Source: DATLLJ01 sp035537875 (GTDB taxonomy: Bacteria; Acidobacteriota; Vicinamibacteria; Vicinamibacterales; CAVVIG01). Taken from it: a stretch of 64,000 nt of DNA. The translations under genes were made by a program, and so were the position numbers. Positions 33,946 through 42,593 of this stretch are shown here, one piece after another; position 1 is the first letter of the stretch, and each line of letters begins with the position of its first letter. The stretch covers positions 4,110 to 68,109 of the forward strand of contig DATLLJ010000036.1 of assembly GCA_035537875.1 (NCBI GenBank). The letters run 5' to 3'. The notes under the pieces were generated by a model. That model did not search any database, was not told where the DNA came from, and was given only the letters and a program-made list of their open reading frames with translations.

Positions 33946-35745
33946 GTGATTTCGTGGCCGATCGATCTAGAGTCCTTCAACACAGCAGCACTCGTGACAG
34001 ACCGCCGTCGTCGCACATTCGGGATTGTGGTCGTGACCGCGGGCATGGTGTCGGCCACCTGGTGGGTGGTCCAGCGGGCGCTCCGCTCCGCGGAGGCTTC
34101 GAATCAGCTCTTCGTGCGCACCCAGGGGGGGCTGCTCTCTGCCGAGAGCGTGCTCCTCGGCGTGCTCGTCGTGGGTGCCGCGTTTCTTGGTGGCTTCATC
34201 TGGCTGCTGACTCAGACCGTCTCGCGGGAACGGGGACGCGCCGAGCATCTGCTGCGGGCCAGAGAGGATCTGGAAGTCGAGGTCGATGCTCGTTCCGACG
34301 AGCTGCGCGATCAGAGTGCCAGGCTCCAGTCCGTCATCGACTCGGCTGTCGACGGCATCATCGTCATCGACGCGAGTGGGCGTATCGAGTCGTTCAACGG
34401 GGCAGCCGAACAGCTGTTCGGCTACCCGGCATCCGAGGTCGTCGGCCGAAACGTCAATGTGTTGATGCCCTCGCCGGACCACGAGGCCCACAACGGCTAT
34501 CTGTCGCGGTATCTCGAGACCGGAGCGCCTACGATCATCGGCGTCGGCCGCGAGGTGACCGGTCGGAGGCGAGATGGCACGACGTTTCCGCTGCACTTGT
34601 CGGTCGGCGAAATGCAGGTGGGAGGCGAGCGCAAGTTCACCGGCGTGCTTCACGACCTCAGCGCCCGCGTCCAGCTGGAGGAACGCCTCCGGGCCAGCGA
34701 AGAGCGGTGGCGATCGATTATCGAGTCAGCCGTTGACGGCATCATCGTCATCGACGCGTACGGACAAATCGAGGCCTTCAATCCCGCCGCCGAGCGCCTC
34801 TTCGGCTACGCCAAAGCCGACGTAGTCGGACGCAATGTGAACATGCTGATGCCGTCCCCTTACCGTGAGGAGCACGACGTGTACCTCGCTCGATACCTCG
34901 CGACCGGCAGGAAGAAGATCATTGGAGTCGGCAGGGAGGTGACCGGTCTCCGACGTGATCAGACGACCTTCCCGCTGCATCTGTCGGTCGGCGAAATGGT
35001 CGTGAATGGCGAGCGCAAGTTCACCGGCATCCTTCACGATCTCAGCGCGCGGGTCCGCATCGAGGAGCAGCTGCGCGAGCAGTCCACCCTCGCGAGGCTG
35101 GGCGAGATGGCCGCCGTCCTCGCCCACGAGATCAAGAACCCGCTCGCGGGCATCCGCGGCGCCATCCAGGTGATTGGGGGGCGCCTGCCTGCAGATTCCC
35201 GCGATGCAGCGATGACCAAGGAAATCGTCGCCCGTATCGACGCGCTCGACAGGCTCATGAAGGACCTGCTTCTGTTTGCCAGACCTCCCCGCCCGCGGCC
35301 GGCGATCGTCGAGGTCGCCGGTCTGGTGGCGACGACGGCGGATCTGCTCCGGGAGGATCCGATGCTCAAGGGGGTCAGAATCGAAGTCGAGGGATCGGCG
35401 CCACCGATCCAGGCCGATCCGGAGCTGCTCAAAATCGTGTTCCAAAACCTCCTCGTGAACGCGGCGCACGCCCTGCAGGGCAGCGGCACGATTCGAATTG
35501 CGCTCTCGACGCTCGAGAATGCCTGCCGCATCGCCGTCAGCGACACCGGCGCCGGCATTCCTCCTGACATTCGAGAGAAGATCTTCACGCCGTTCTTCAC
35601 GACCAAGTTACGCGGATCGGGGCTCGGGCTTCCGACCGTGAAGCGGCTCATCGAGGCGCATCACGGCACCGTGAGCATCGAATGTCCTCCTGCGGGTGGC
35701 ACCGTGGTCAACATCGAGCTTCCATCGCAGGTTCAAGCCGTATAG
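33946..35745 (+). CDS. FixL-like sensor histidine kinase with two tandem heme-type PAS domains
   Basis: A 599-residue kinase. Two membrane helices (about 23-46 and 68-90) precede a coiled linker and two near-identical PAS domains (about 125-240 and 255-370). Both have the FixL pattern. In PAS1 the expected heme-ligand His is H182 and the distal Arg R202; in PAS2 they are H310 and R330. The His-Arg distance is 20 residues in each, the same as H200/R220 of Bradyrhizobium FixL, and each has VVGRNVN and the GREVTG loop. HisKA follows (His394 in AHEIKNPLAGIRGAIQ) and then HATPase_c (NLLVNAAHAL, GSGLGLPTV). It should sense oxygen, CO or NO. GTG 33946 is used; GTG 33994 is an alternative. Confidence 0.9.
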   Translation: MISWPIDLESFNTAALVTDRRRRTFGIVVVTAGMVSATWWVVQRALRSAEASNQLFVRTQGGLLSAESVLLGVLVVGAAFLGGFIWLLTQTVSRERGRAEHLLRAREDLEVEVDARSDELRDQSARLQSVIDSAVDGIIVIDASGRIESFNGAAEQLFGYPASEVVGRNVNVLMPSPDHEAHNGYLSRYLETGAPTIIGVGREVTGRRRDGTTFPLHLSVGEMQVGGERKFTGVLHDLSARVQLEERLRASEERWRSIIESAVDGIIVIDAYGQIEAFNPAAERLFGYAKADVVGRNVNMLMPSPYREEHDVYLARYLATGRKKIIGVGREVTGLRRDQTTFPLHLSVGEMVVNGERKFTGILHDLSARVRIEEQLREQSTLARLGEMAAVLAHEIKNPLAGIRGAIQVIGGRLPADSRDAAMTKEIVARIDALDRLMKDLLLFARPPRPRPAIVEVAGLVATTADLLREDPMLKGVRIEVEGSAPPIQADPELLKIVFQNLLVNAAHALQGSGTIRIALSTLENACRIAVSDTGAGIPPDIREKIFTPFFTTKLRGSGLGLPTVKRLIEAHHGTVSIECPPAGGTVVNIELPSQVQAV

Positions 35746-35817
35746 CGATACGGGAATGGACCGACTCTTGAAGGGATCGCTACGTCCGCCGGTTTGTCCG
35801 AGCAACCGGTCGGCATC

Positions 35818-35850
35818 CGCGAAACTTTTCCCCATGATAGAGAGAAAGTC
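35818..35850. promoter_or_regulatory. GGAA/TTTCC element overlapping the start of a lone receiver
   Basis: CGCGAAACTTTTCCCC directly precedes ATG 35834, and GAGAAAGTCC follows. It aligns with the pair at 21534-21566 (GGAAATATTCCCCAT then GCGAAAAATTCC), the TTCCCCAT box being shared. Confidence 0.35.
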
Positions 35851-36229
35851 CGCAGGACTCCGCGTGCTGGTCGCCGAGGACGAGCTGCTCACTCGATGGT
35901 CGATTGCCGAGTCGTTGGCAGGTTCGGGCCACACCGTCGTCGAGGCCAGCGACGCCTCCGCGGCGATTCGTGCGTTGACAGAGACGCCTGCGCCCATCGA
36001 TGTCGTGCTCCTGGACTACAAGCTGGAAGAAGCAGACGGCCTGGTCGTGCTGGCGGCCATACGAAGGATTGCCCCCTTCACACCGGTCGTCATGATGACG
36101 GTGTACTGGAGCCCCGAACTGGCGTTGAAAGCCCTTCAGCTCGGTGCCTGTGAGGTCGTTGCCAAGCCGTTTGACATGGACGACCTCGCCTCTCTGGTCA
36201 GCCGTGCCTATGGTCAACGACCCCACTAA
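35834..36229 (+). CDS. Single-domain response regulator (receiver only)
   Basis: A 131-residue receiver: GLRVLVAEDELLTRWSIAES, phospho-Asp61 in VLLDYKLEEADG, MMTVYW with the switch Thr, and VAKPFDMDD. There is no output domain. It follows the FixL-like kinase by about 90 nt on the same strand, so it is the probable direct phosphorylation partner, analogous to FixJ without its DNA-binding half. It must pass the signal to another protein, possibly the NtrC-family regulator at 15635. Confidence 0.88.
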   Translation: MIERKSAGLRVLVAEDELLTRWSIAESLAGSGHTVVEASDASAAIRALTETPAPIDVVLLDYKLEEADGLVVLAAIRRIAPFTPVVMMTVYWSPELALKALQLGACEVVAKPFDMDDLASLVSRAYGQRPH

Positions 36230-36250
36230 CAAGCCTGACGATCGGCTCTT

Positions 36251-36266
36251 TGGCGTCCGACTTGCT
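36251..36266 (+). promoter_or_regulatory. Predicted sigma-54 promoter of the OMP-Usp-Cfa operon
   Basis: TGGCGTCCGACTTGCT has GG and GC 10 nt apart, a good -24 TGGCGTC and a perfect CTTGCT -12 box. The predicted start is near 36277, giving a 33-nt leader before ATG 36310. Confidence 0.68.
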
Positions 36267-36309
36267 CCGGAACCGTTCGGATGAGCTCGATACGAGAAAG
36301 AACAAATCC

Positions 36310-36936
36310 ATGGTCAATCGTCCCGTCGGAATTCTAGTAACCGTGGTGCTGGGGCTCTCTGTCGCGAGCAGTGCCTTCGCTCAGACGCCGCCGACGCCGG
36401 TCGTCTGGAGTCACGGCACGACCGTCAATCTCTTTGCCGGCGTCGCGACTGCATCGTCGGACACCGGACCGCTGGCCGGTGGCGCGTTCGGATGGGAGGT
36501 CACCCCCAGGATAGCCATCGAAGGGAGCGGATCGTGGCTGGATCGTGCGGACGGCGCCGGCGCGTTCGCCGCCGACCTCAAAGCGTTGGTCAACCTGGCG
36601 CCCGGAAGGTCCGTGATGCCGTTTCTTCACGGCGGGGTCGGTATGTACCGGGCCTGGTTCGATCTCTCGCAGGGGACCCTACCCGACTTCTACGCGGATC
36701 GCCTCGAGGATAGCGCGGTCGCGGTGACGACGCCGACGTTTACCGACCCCTCGTTCGTGGTCGGCGGCGGCATGAACTTCTTCGTCAGCCGCCACTTGGC
36801 GGTTCGGCCGGACGTAGACTGGAAGATCGTCCGGAGCCACTCGGAGAGTTACGTCGTAACCACGGTCAACGTGCATTTGGCCTATCATTTCGAGGACCAT
36901 CCCATTACCCCCAGTCGTCTCAAGTCTGGCCGATGA
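36310..36936 (+). CDS. Outer-membrane beta-barrel-like protein
   Basis: A 208-residue protein with signal VGILVTVVLGLSVASSAFAQ and the alternating pattern of an eight-stranded OMP (FGWEVTPRIAIEGSGSWLDR, FLHGGVGMYRAWFDLS, GGGMNFFVSRHLAVRPDVDW, VVTTVNVHLAYHF). The end fits the outer-membrane beta-barrel/OmpA-like families. The product is probably a small outer-membrane protein of unknown ligand. It is followed by a Usp gene whose ATG overlaps its TGA. Confidence 0.75.
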   Translation: MVNRPVGILVTVVLGLSVASSAFAQTPPTPVVWSHGTTVNLFAGVATASSDTGPLAGGAFGWEVTPRIAIEGSGSWLDRADGAGAFAADLKALVNLAPGRSVMPFLHGGVGMYRAWFDLSQGTLPDFYADRLEDSAVAVTTPTFTDPSFVVGGGMNFFVSRHLAVRPDVDWKIVRSHSESYVVTTVNVHLAYHFEDHPITPSRLKSGR

Positions 36937-37394
36937 AGATTCTCCTTGCCGTCGACGGATCGGATTGCTCGGAGCGGGCTGCCGAGATGGTGGCGTCGCA
37001 GTTTCCTCAAACGAGCAGCGACATTCGGGTGTTACACGTCGATGAATGGCCGAAGGGCTTGCCCACCGAGCTCGCCTTCGCCGAGGGACCGGCGGCGGCG
37101 AAGGCGGTGCTGGTGTCTCACGAGCGGCGGCGCCTCGACGCCGAGGCGCTGGTTTCGCGTCATGCCGCCAACCTGCGTGCCGCGGGACTCCGCACCAGCA
37201 CCGTCGTCCGATTGGGAGACGCGCGCGAGGGCGTTCTCGAGAGCGCGGCCGAGTGGGGCGCCGATCTCATTGTGCTCGGGTCGCACGGCAGAACCGGCGT
37301 CAACCGGTTCCTGCTGGGGAGCGTTTCGGAAAGCGTGGCGCGTCATGCGCCATGTTCAGTGCTGATCGTACGAACCGGCTCGGCTGGTGCCTAG
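36933..37394 (+). CDS. Universal stress protein (UspA family)
   Basis: A 153-residue Usp domain: KILLAVDGSDCSERAAEMVA (Asp in AVDGS), LGSHGRTGVNRFLLGSVSES with the ATP-binding pattern, and the final VLIVRTG. The ATG overlaps the OMP stop (ATGA), and the next gene follows by 9 nt. The group probably forms one transcript from the -24/-12 element at 36251. Confidence 0.93.
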   Translation: MKILLAVDGSDCSERAAEMVASQFPQTSSDIRVLHVDEWPKGLPTELAFAEGPAAAKAVLVSHERRRLDAEALVSRHAANLRAAGLRTSTVVRLGDAREGVLESAAEWGADLIVLGSHGRTGVNRFLLGSVSESVARHAPCSVLIVRTGSAGA

Positions 37395-37403
37395 AGGAGG
37401 GGC

Positions 37404-38642
37404 ATGCTGATGAAGCAGGAACACGTTCAATCGTTCCCCATGTCCGCGTTCTCGAGCCGAAGCGCGCCATCGGCCGGCAAGGCCTTCGACCGCTGGGCGC
37501 TCGCGCGAATTCAAGCGTCGGTGCCTGGCGCGCGGCTCCGCTTCGTGCTCTGGGATGGATTCGAGCTCGTGCCGCCCGCGGGCCCCGCTGTGGCCACCAT
37601 CATCTTCAGGAATCGGCGCGCGCTCTTCAGCTGGGTCTGGGATCCTGAGCTCAATTTCGGGGAAGCCTACATGTTCGGGGCGGTAGAAATCCGAGGCGAT
37701 CTCGTGCAGGCGCTGCAGGAAGTGTATCGGGGCTGGCCGGAGGTGCGGCGGGGCCGTCGACGCGCCGCACGCGAGCGAAACGGCGTCGACACGGCACGCA
37801 ACAACGTGCACCACCATTACGACCTCGGCAACGATTTCTATCGACTCTGGCTGGACCGGGAGATGGTCTACACCTGCGCGTACTTTCCGACGCCGGCCAG
37901 CTCGCTGGAGGAAGCGCAGACAGCCAAGCTGGACCGCGTCTGCCGGAAGCTCCAGCTCAGACCCGGCGAACGGGTGGTCGAAGCGGGATGCGGGTGGGGA
38001 GCGTTGGCGCTCTTCATGGCGAGACAGTACGGCGTGAACGTTCAGGCGTTCAACGTGTCCACCGAACAGATTGCGTATGCACGCCGGCGCGCGGCGGAGG
38101 AAGGACTGGCCGACCGCGTACAGTTCGTCGAAGATGATTACCGCAACGCGAGGGGGCGCTACGACGTGTTCGTCTCCGTGGGGATGCTCGAGCATGTCGG
38201 TCTCGCCGAGTACACCACGCTTGGCCGCATGATCGATCGCTCGCTGACCGAGCATGGTCGAGGGTTACTGCATTTCATCGGGCGCAATCAGGCGATGCCG
38301 CTCAATGCGTGGATTCGGAAGCGAATCTTTCCCGGTGCTTATACGCCGACGCTGGCCGAGGTCTTCGACCGGGTGATCGAGCCACAGGACCTGTCGGTGC
38401 TCGACGTCGAGAACCTCCGGTTGCATTACGCGAAGACGCTGGAGCACTGGTCGGACCGCTTCGAGGCCAACGCCGGACAGGTCGCCAGCATGTTCGACGA
38501 GACCTTCGTTCGCGCGTGGCGACTCTATCTGTCCGGCTCTCAGGCGGCGTTTGCGAGCGGGTGCATGCAGCTGTTTCAGGTGCTGTTCGCGCGCGGGCGC
38601 AGTAACGAGATTCCGTGGACGCGCGAGAGCGCGGCCCGGTAA
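37404..38642 (+). CDS. cfa: Cyclopropane-fatty-acyl-phospholipid synthase family methyltransferase
   Basis: A 412-residue protein with the CFA synthase layout: an N-terminal lipid-binding domain, HHHYDLGNDFYRLWLDREMV, CAYFP, the SAM motif VVEAGCGWGALALFMARQYG, and EHVGLAEY with LLHFIGR. It transfers a methylene from S-adenosylmethionine to unsaturated acyl chains of membrane phospholipids, typically in stationary phase or stress. RBS GAGGAGG precedes ATG 37404. The Usp gene is upstream, and a reductase-like gene follows. Confidence 0.9.
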   Translation: MLMKQEHVQSFPMSAFSSRSAPSAGKAFDRWALARIQASVPGARLRFVLWDGFELVPPAGPAVATIIFRNRRALFSWVWDPELNFGEAYMFGAVEIRGDLVQALQEVYRGWPEVRRGRRRAARERNGVDTARNNVHHHYDLGNDFYRLWLDREMVYTCAYFPTPASSLEEAQTAKLDRVCRKLQLRPGERVVEAGCGWGALALFMARQYGVNVQAFNVSTEQIAYARRRAAEEGLADRVQFVEDDYRNARGRYDVFVSVGMLEHVGLAEYTTLGRMIDRSLTEHGRGLLHFIGRNQAMPLNAWIRKRIFPGAYTPTLAEVFDRVIEPQDLSVLDVENLRLHYAKTLEHWSDRFEANAGQVASMFDETFVRAWRLYLSGSQAAFASGCMQLFQVLFARGRSNEIPWTRESAAR

Positions 38643-38689
38643 GCGATGTGGCGCGAGAGCGCGGCCGTCTGAGAAGATGTGGCGCGACA

Positions 38690-39844
38690 GTGCAGTCCAT
38701 CAAGCCAGGCCTTGACTCGTGCGACGTTCTCATCGTCGGTGGCGGCCCCGCCGGCTCGACCTGTGCCTGGAAGCTGCGCCGCGCCGGCCTGGACGTCGCG
38801 ATACTGGACCGCGCGGTGTTCCCACGCGACAAAGTCTGCGGCGGGTGGATTACGCCGCAAGTCGTCACAGACCTCGAGCTCGATCTCGAAGAGTACGGGC
38901 GTAGACGAACCCTTCAAGCCATCAGGGGGTTCCGGACAGGCACCATCGGCGGACGGCGTGAGGTTGAGACGATTTACGAGCGCGTGGTGAGCTACGGTAT
39001 TCGCCGGTGCGAGTTCGACGATTACCTGCTGAGGCGGTCTAACGCTCGAGTGCGCTGCGGGGTTGCCATATCGAGTATCCGGCAACAGGGTGGCTGCTGG
39101 GTTGTCAACGACTCCATCACAGCGCCGATGTTGGTCGGGGCGGGTGGCCATTTCTGCCCGGTGGCCCATCAGCTCAACGACAGCCTCGAGCACCGCGCCG
39201 AGGGCCCGCTGGTGGTTGCGCAGGAGATCGAGTGCGCCGTCGAGCCGGCCACCGCAGCTCGGTTTTCTGTGGCGCCGGACGTTCCTGAGCTCTACTTCTG
39301 CAAGGACCTCAAGGGGTATGGCTGGTGTTTTCGCAAGCAGGGCTACGTCAACATCGGGCTTGGCCGCGCCGATCGCCACTCGCTGCCGAAGGCGACATCG
39401 GAGTTCGTCGAGTTCCTCGAACGGCGGCGGAAGATACCGCCCGGCGGCTCATGGAAGTGGCGCGGCCATGCGTACCTCCTGCACGGAGGTGCCCGCCGGC
39501 GCGCAGTCGGTGATGGTGTGGTGCTGGTCGGGGACGCCGCGGGTCTCGCGTACCCGAAAAGCGGGGAAGGCATCCGGCCCGCGATCGAATCGGGCCTGCT
39601 CGCCGCGTCGGCGATTCTCGACGCCGATGGACGTTACACGCGCGAGCGCCTGGCGCCTTACGAAGGCGCCCTTGTCGGCCGTCTCGGAGGCGGACTGCGA
39701 GTCGACCTCCTGTCGTCCGTTATAGCGGCTCGCATGCTCGCGCCGTTTGCCGGCCTCTTGCTCCAGGTGCCGGGCTTCGTGCGGCATGTTGCGCTCGATC
39801 GCTGGTTCCTGCACGCTGACGTGCCGCCGCTCGCGGCCGCGTGA
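38690..39844 (+). CDS. FAD-dependent geranylgeranyl-reductase-like oxidoreductase
   Basis: A 384-residue flavoprotein: FAD-binding CDVLIVGGGPAGSTCAWKLR at the N-terminus, VFPRDKVCGGWITP, GVVLVGDAAGLAYPKSGEGI with the GD motif, then RPAIESGLLAA. It belongs to the geranylgeranyl reductase / lipid-reducing group, or to a related halogenase-like group. GTG 38690 gives a natural N-terminus. In the short gap after cfa the tract GCGCGAGAGCGCGGCC occurs twice and GTGGCGCGACAG once, a small local duplication. Substrate unknown; a lipid or quinone is plausible given cfa. Confidence 0.8.
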   Translation: MQSIKPGLDSCDVLIVGGGPAGSTCAWKLRRAGLDVAILDRAVFPRDKVCGGWITPQVVTDLELDLEEYGRRRTLQAIRGFRTGTIGGRREVETIYERVVSYGIRRCEFDDYLLRRSNARVRCGVAISSIRQQGGCWVVNDSITAPMLVGAGGHFCPVAHQLNDSLEHRAEGPLVVAQEIECAVEPATAARFSVAPDVPELYFCKDLKGYGWCFRKQGYVNIGLGRADRHSLPKATSEFVEFLERRRKIPPGGSWKWRGHAYLLHGGARRRAVGDGVVLVGDAAGLAYPKSGEGIRPAIESGLLAASAILDADGRYTRERLAPYEGALVGRLGGGLRVDLLSSVIAARMLAPFAGLLLQVPGFVRHVALDRWFLHADVPPLAAA

Positions 39845-39849
39845 CCGCG

Positions 39850-40302
39850 CTAGACGCGGTAGCGCTGCTCCATCTGGCGTTCGCTCGCGACCAGCTTCAC
39901 CAGCTCATTCAGCTCGTCGGCAAAGAACCGCACGATGTCGTCGAAGGTGAGGATGCCGACGAGGCCTCCTTCCCGATCGACGATCGGAAGCCTGCGGACG
40001 CCGCGCTGGCGCATGAGCCGGATCGCGTCCGAGACGTTCATGCCCTCGTCCGCGGTCACGAGCTCGGAGCTCATGGCGTCGCTCACCATCAGGTACGCAA
40101 GATGGCTGGGATCGGACGCGACGATGCTCAGGACGATGTCGCGGTCGGTGAGGATTCCGACCGGGACCCGGCGATCGCCTCGGTTTTCGATCACGATGAC
40201 ATCGCCGACGTGGAACATCCGCATACGCTTGGCGGCGTCGACGATACACTCGCCTTTGGGTGCGATAACGACGTTTCGATTGCAGATTTCGCCCACGGTC
40301 AT
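39850..40302 (-). CDS. CBS-domain pair protein
   Basis: A 150-residue protein consisting of two CBS domains (TVGEICNRNVVIAPKGECIV and MVSDAMSSELVTADEGMNVS), which form a nucleotide-binding Bateman module. VPVGILTDRDIV and GLVGILTFDDIVRF are the characteristic CBS strands. It is downstream of the Deg protease gene on the same strand by about 15 nt and probably co-transcribed. Ligand unknown; adenine nucleotides are usual. Confidence 0.9.
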   Translation of the reverse strand: MTVGEICNRNVVIAPKGECIVDAAKRMRMFHVGDVIVIENRGDRRVPVGILTDRDIVLSIVASDPSHLAYLMVSDAMSSELVTADEGMNVSDAIRLMRQRGVRRLPIVDREGGLVGILTFDDIVRFFADELNELVKLVASERQMEQRYRV

Positions 40303-40317
40303 ATAAGCCTCCCGGCG

Positions 40318-41745
40318 TCAGTCTTTTCGCATCAGCAGAAACACTTCCAAGCCGCGCCGCCAGATCGACAGGAAAATCGGCGCGTGCGGTTCGATCTCGC
40401 GCAGAGCGACGGCGGTTTCGGTCGCCGTATGAACCGGTCTTCGATTGACGGCGCGGATAACGTCGGTCACGATCAGGCCGGCCTCGTCAGCTGGGCTGTC
40501 CAGGGCGACGTCCACGACCAGCGCGCCGTTCACACCTGGCGGAACCGCCAGCCGGTTGGCAGTCGCCGCCGTGAGCTCATCGAGTGTCAACCCGTCGAGA
40601 TCGTCGCTGGCGGGCCGCGCTGATGGTTCCACGATGTTGACGGGTAGCTCCTCTACGACGACGGGGCTGGACTTCAGCACGGCGCCATCGCGGAAGATCG
40701 TCAAGTTTACACTCGTGCCTGGCCGAGTCGAAGAAACGGCAGCGATGAGCTGACGCGTGTCCCGCACCACGCCCCCGTCCATTTCGACAATGACGTCGCC
40801 CGCGCGCAGACCTGCCCGCGCAGCGCCTGAATCACCATCGACCCGCATGATCAGCGCACCAGCCGCGTCTCGCAAGCCGAGCTGGCGCGCTTCGTCCTCC
40901 AGAATCGGACCCTCATGGAACTGCACGCCGAGCTGCCCGCGCACGACCTTGCCTTGCCGCAGCTGAGGCAGCAGTGCCTTCACGGTGTTGATCGGCATCG
41001 CAAAACCGATCCCGGCGTGGCCCGTCGTATCCGAGTCGATGATAGCGGTATTGATACCTATCACTTCACCTCGAACGTTGATCAGGGGGCCTCCGGAGTT
41101 ACCGGGATTGATGGCCGCATCGGTCTGAATCATGTCCTGCCACTGTCCGTCCACCATCTGGAAAGGCCGTCCCTGAAAGCTGACGAAGCCCACCGTGACA
41201 GTATGTCCGAGCCTGAACGGATTGCCGATGGCTACCACCCAGTCGCCCGGCTCCAGCGTACTCGAATCGCCGAACGTGACCGGCTGCAGGTTGGGCGGTG
41301 GGTCGGCGAGCTTGATGAGAGCCGTGTCCGTCAGTGGATCGCTGCCGACGACGACCGCGTGGTACTGCTTGCGGTCGTCGCCGAACAACGTGACGTCGAT
41401 GACGGTCGCCCCTTCGATGACATGGTAATTCGTGAGGATTTCCCCGGTCCTGCTGATCACGAACCCCGAACCCAGGAGACGCTCCACGCGGTCGGCGGGC
41501 TCGGGCGGGGTCAGGCCAAAGAGCCTAAAAACCTCTTGTTCTTCGAAGCCCCATTCGTGGCCGCGCGTTCGGGTCACGATCGACACTACGGCCGGGTTCT
41601 GCCCGCGCGCGATGTCTCTGAACAGTCTGGCGCCGATCGAAGCCGGCTGAAGCTGGTCACCCTCACGCGGTCTGGCAGTAACATGAGGCACCAGCGTCGT
41701 GAGGGATCCGATCACCAACAGGGCTTGTACGGCATGTCTGGTCAT
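40318..41745 (-). CDS. Deg/HtrA-family periplasmic serine protease with two PDZ domains
   Basis: A 475-residue protein with signal VQALLVIGSLTTLVPHVTA. The trypsin-like domain has catalytic His in LTNYHVIEG, Asp in DPLTDTALIKL and Ser in NPGNSGGPL. Two PDZ domains follow (about 280-370 and 385-475). It degrades or refolds misfolded envelope proteins. ATG 41745 is preferred; a sequence resembling a -24/-12 element (GC at about 41759) but with AG instead of GG precedes it. The CBS gene follows in an apparent operon. Confidence 0.93.
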   Translation of the reverse strand: MTRHAVQALLVIGSLTTLVPHVTARPREGDQLQPASIGARLFRDIARGQNPAVVSIVTRTRGHEWGFEEQEVFRLFGLTPPEPADRVERLLGSGFVISRTGEILTNYHVIEGATVIDVTLFGDDRKQYHAVVVGSDPLTDTALIKLADPPPNLQPVTFGDSSTLEPGDWVVAIGNPFRLGHTVTVGFVSFQGRPFQMVDGQWQDMIQTDAAINPGNSGGPLINVRGEVIGINTAIIDSDTTGHAGIGFAMPINTVKALLPQLRQGKVVRGQLGVQFHEGPILEDEARQLGLRDAAGALIMRVDGDSGAARAGLRAGDVIVEMDGGVVRDTRQLIAAVSSTRPGTSVNLTIFRDGAVLKSSPVVVEELPVNIVEPSARPASDDLDGLTLDELTAATANRLAVPPGVNGALVVDVALDSPADEAGLIVTDVIRAVNRRPVHTATETAVALREIEPHAPIFLSIWRRGLEVFLLMRKD

Positions 41746-41811
41746 TGAACTGGCCGATGCAATACGCTTGCTAGGAGGCAGTGCCGGGAATCCGGCAGCA
41801 GGGGAGGGAAA

Positions 41812-42489
41812 ATGGAGCCAATGAAGCGGGTGCAGCGGATTGTCGTCGGCGCCCTGGTCACTGCGCTCTGCAGCGCACTCGCTGCCGCGGCCGCGCAGGA
41901 CCGGTTCGTGCCGGCGGCCCGCTACCGGAACGGCGAGCTTCCGCAGATCCCGATTCAGGCCGTGGGCGGCGGTGAGGTGCTGCTGGAGCTGACGGTCAGC
42001 AGCAACGGGAACGTGGCGTCTGTCAGGCCGCTTCAGACCACCTCGTTGTTCACCGAAGCGTTGACCGACGTCGTGACCGGTTGGCAGTTCGTGCCCGCTC
42101 AAAACGAAGGGAAACCAGTCGATTCGAAAGTGCTCGTTGCCGGCCTTTTTCGCCCCCCGAGTCTCAACACGCCCACGCTTGGAGAGGTTCCCACAGATGT
42201 GGGGGCCCCGTCTCCCGACGCGCCTTTTCCGACGTTGACCATCATGCCGCCGTATCCGCCACTCGCCCTTGAGTCAGGCGTTGGATTGGTCGAGGTGCAG
42301 GTGGACCCGACTGGCGCGGTCGCTGACGCTCAAACGGTTCGGTCCGCCCCGCCATTTGACGAACCCGCTCTCGAATCGGCCCGGCAGTGGAAGTTCCGGC
42401 CAGCCCGCGTCCGCGGGGTCGCTGCTGCCACGTACGCGTATATCGTGTTCGCGTTCCGCCAACCGGTGACGAACCTCCGCGGCAGATGA
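41812..42489 (+). CDS. TonB C-terminal-like secreted protein
   Basis: A 225-residue protein with signal VVGALVTALCSALAAAAAQ. It contains two TonB-C-like repeats: QAVGGGEVLLELTVSSNGNV with TTSLFTEALTDVVTGWQFVP, and PPYPPLALESGVGLVEVQVD with FDEPALESARQWKFRPA. The second is a full TonB C-terminal signature (P..A...GVV.V.V..DG.V). No proline-rich or membrane-anchor region follows, so it may be a free periplasmic TonB-like domain protein of unknown partner. The gene is divergent from the Deg protease. Confidence 0.8.
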   Translation: MEPMKRVQRIVVGALVTALCSALAAAAAQDRFVPAARYRNGELPQIPIQAVGGGEVLLELTVSSNGNVASVRPLQTTSLFTEALTDVVTGWQFVPAQNEGKPVDSKVLVAGLFRPPSLNTPTLGEVPTDVGAPSPDAPFPTLTIMPPYPPLALESGVGLVEVQVDPTGAVADAQTVRSAPPFDEPALESARQWKFRPARVRGVAAATYAYIVFAFRQPVTNLRGR

Positions 42490-42491
42490 GG

Positions 42492-42509
42492 CTGCGGAAT
42501 ATTCCGCAG
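42492..42509. promoter_or_regulatory. Perfect 18-bp palindrome, candidate enhancer of the archease-RtcB operon
   Basis: CTGCGGAATATTCCGCAG is a perfect inverted repeat about 30 bp upstream of the -24 box at 42540. It is the cleanest copy of the GGAA/TTCC motif found in the window. Confidence 0.65.
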
Positions 42510-42539
42510 CGGCCGGATTATTCAGCGTCGGTCCCCTTG

Positions 42540-42555
42540 AGGCATGGCGATTGCG
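42540..42555 (+). promoter_or_regulatory. Predicted sigma-54 promoter of the hydrolase-archease-RtcB operon
   Basis: AGGCATGGCGATTGCG: GG and GC 10 nt apart, -24 AGGCATG and -12 ATTGC. The predicted start near 42566 is about 28 nt before ATG 42594. Confidence 0.68.
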
Positions 42556-42593
42556 TACTTCGAGGATTTCAGCCCAGCCGAGAGGTGGTCTCG

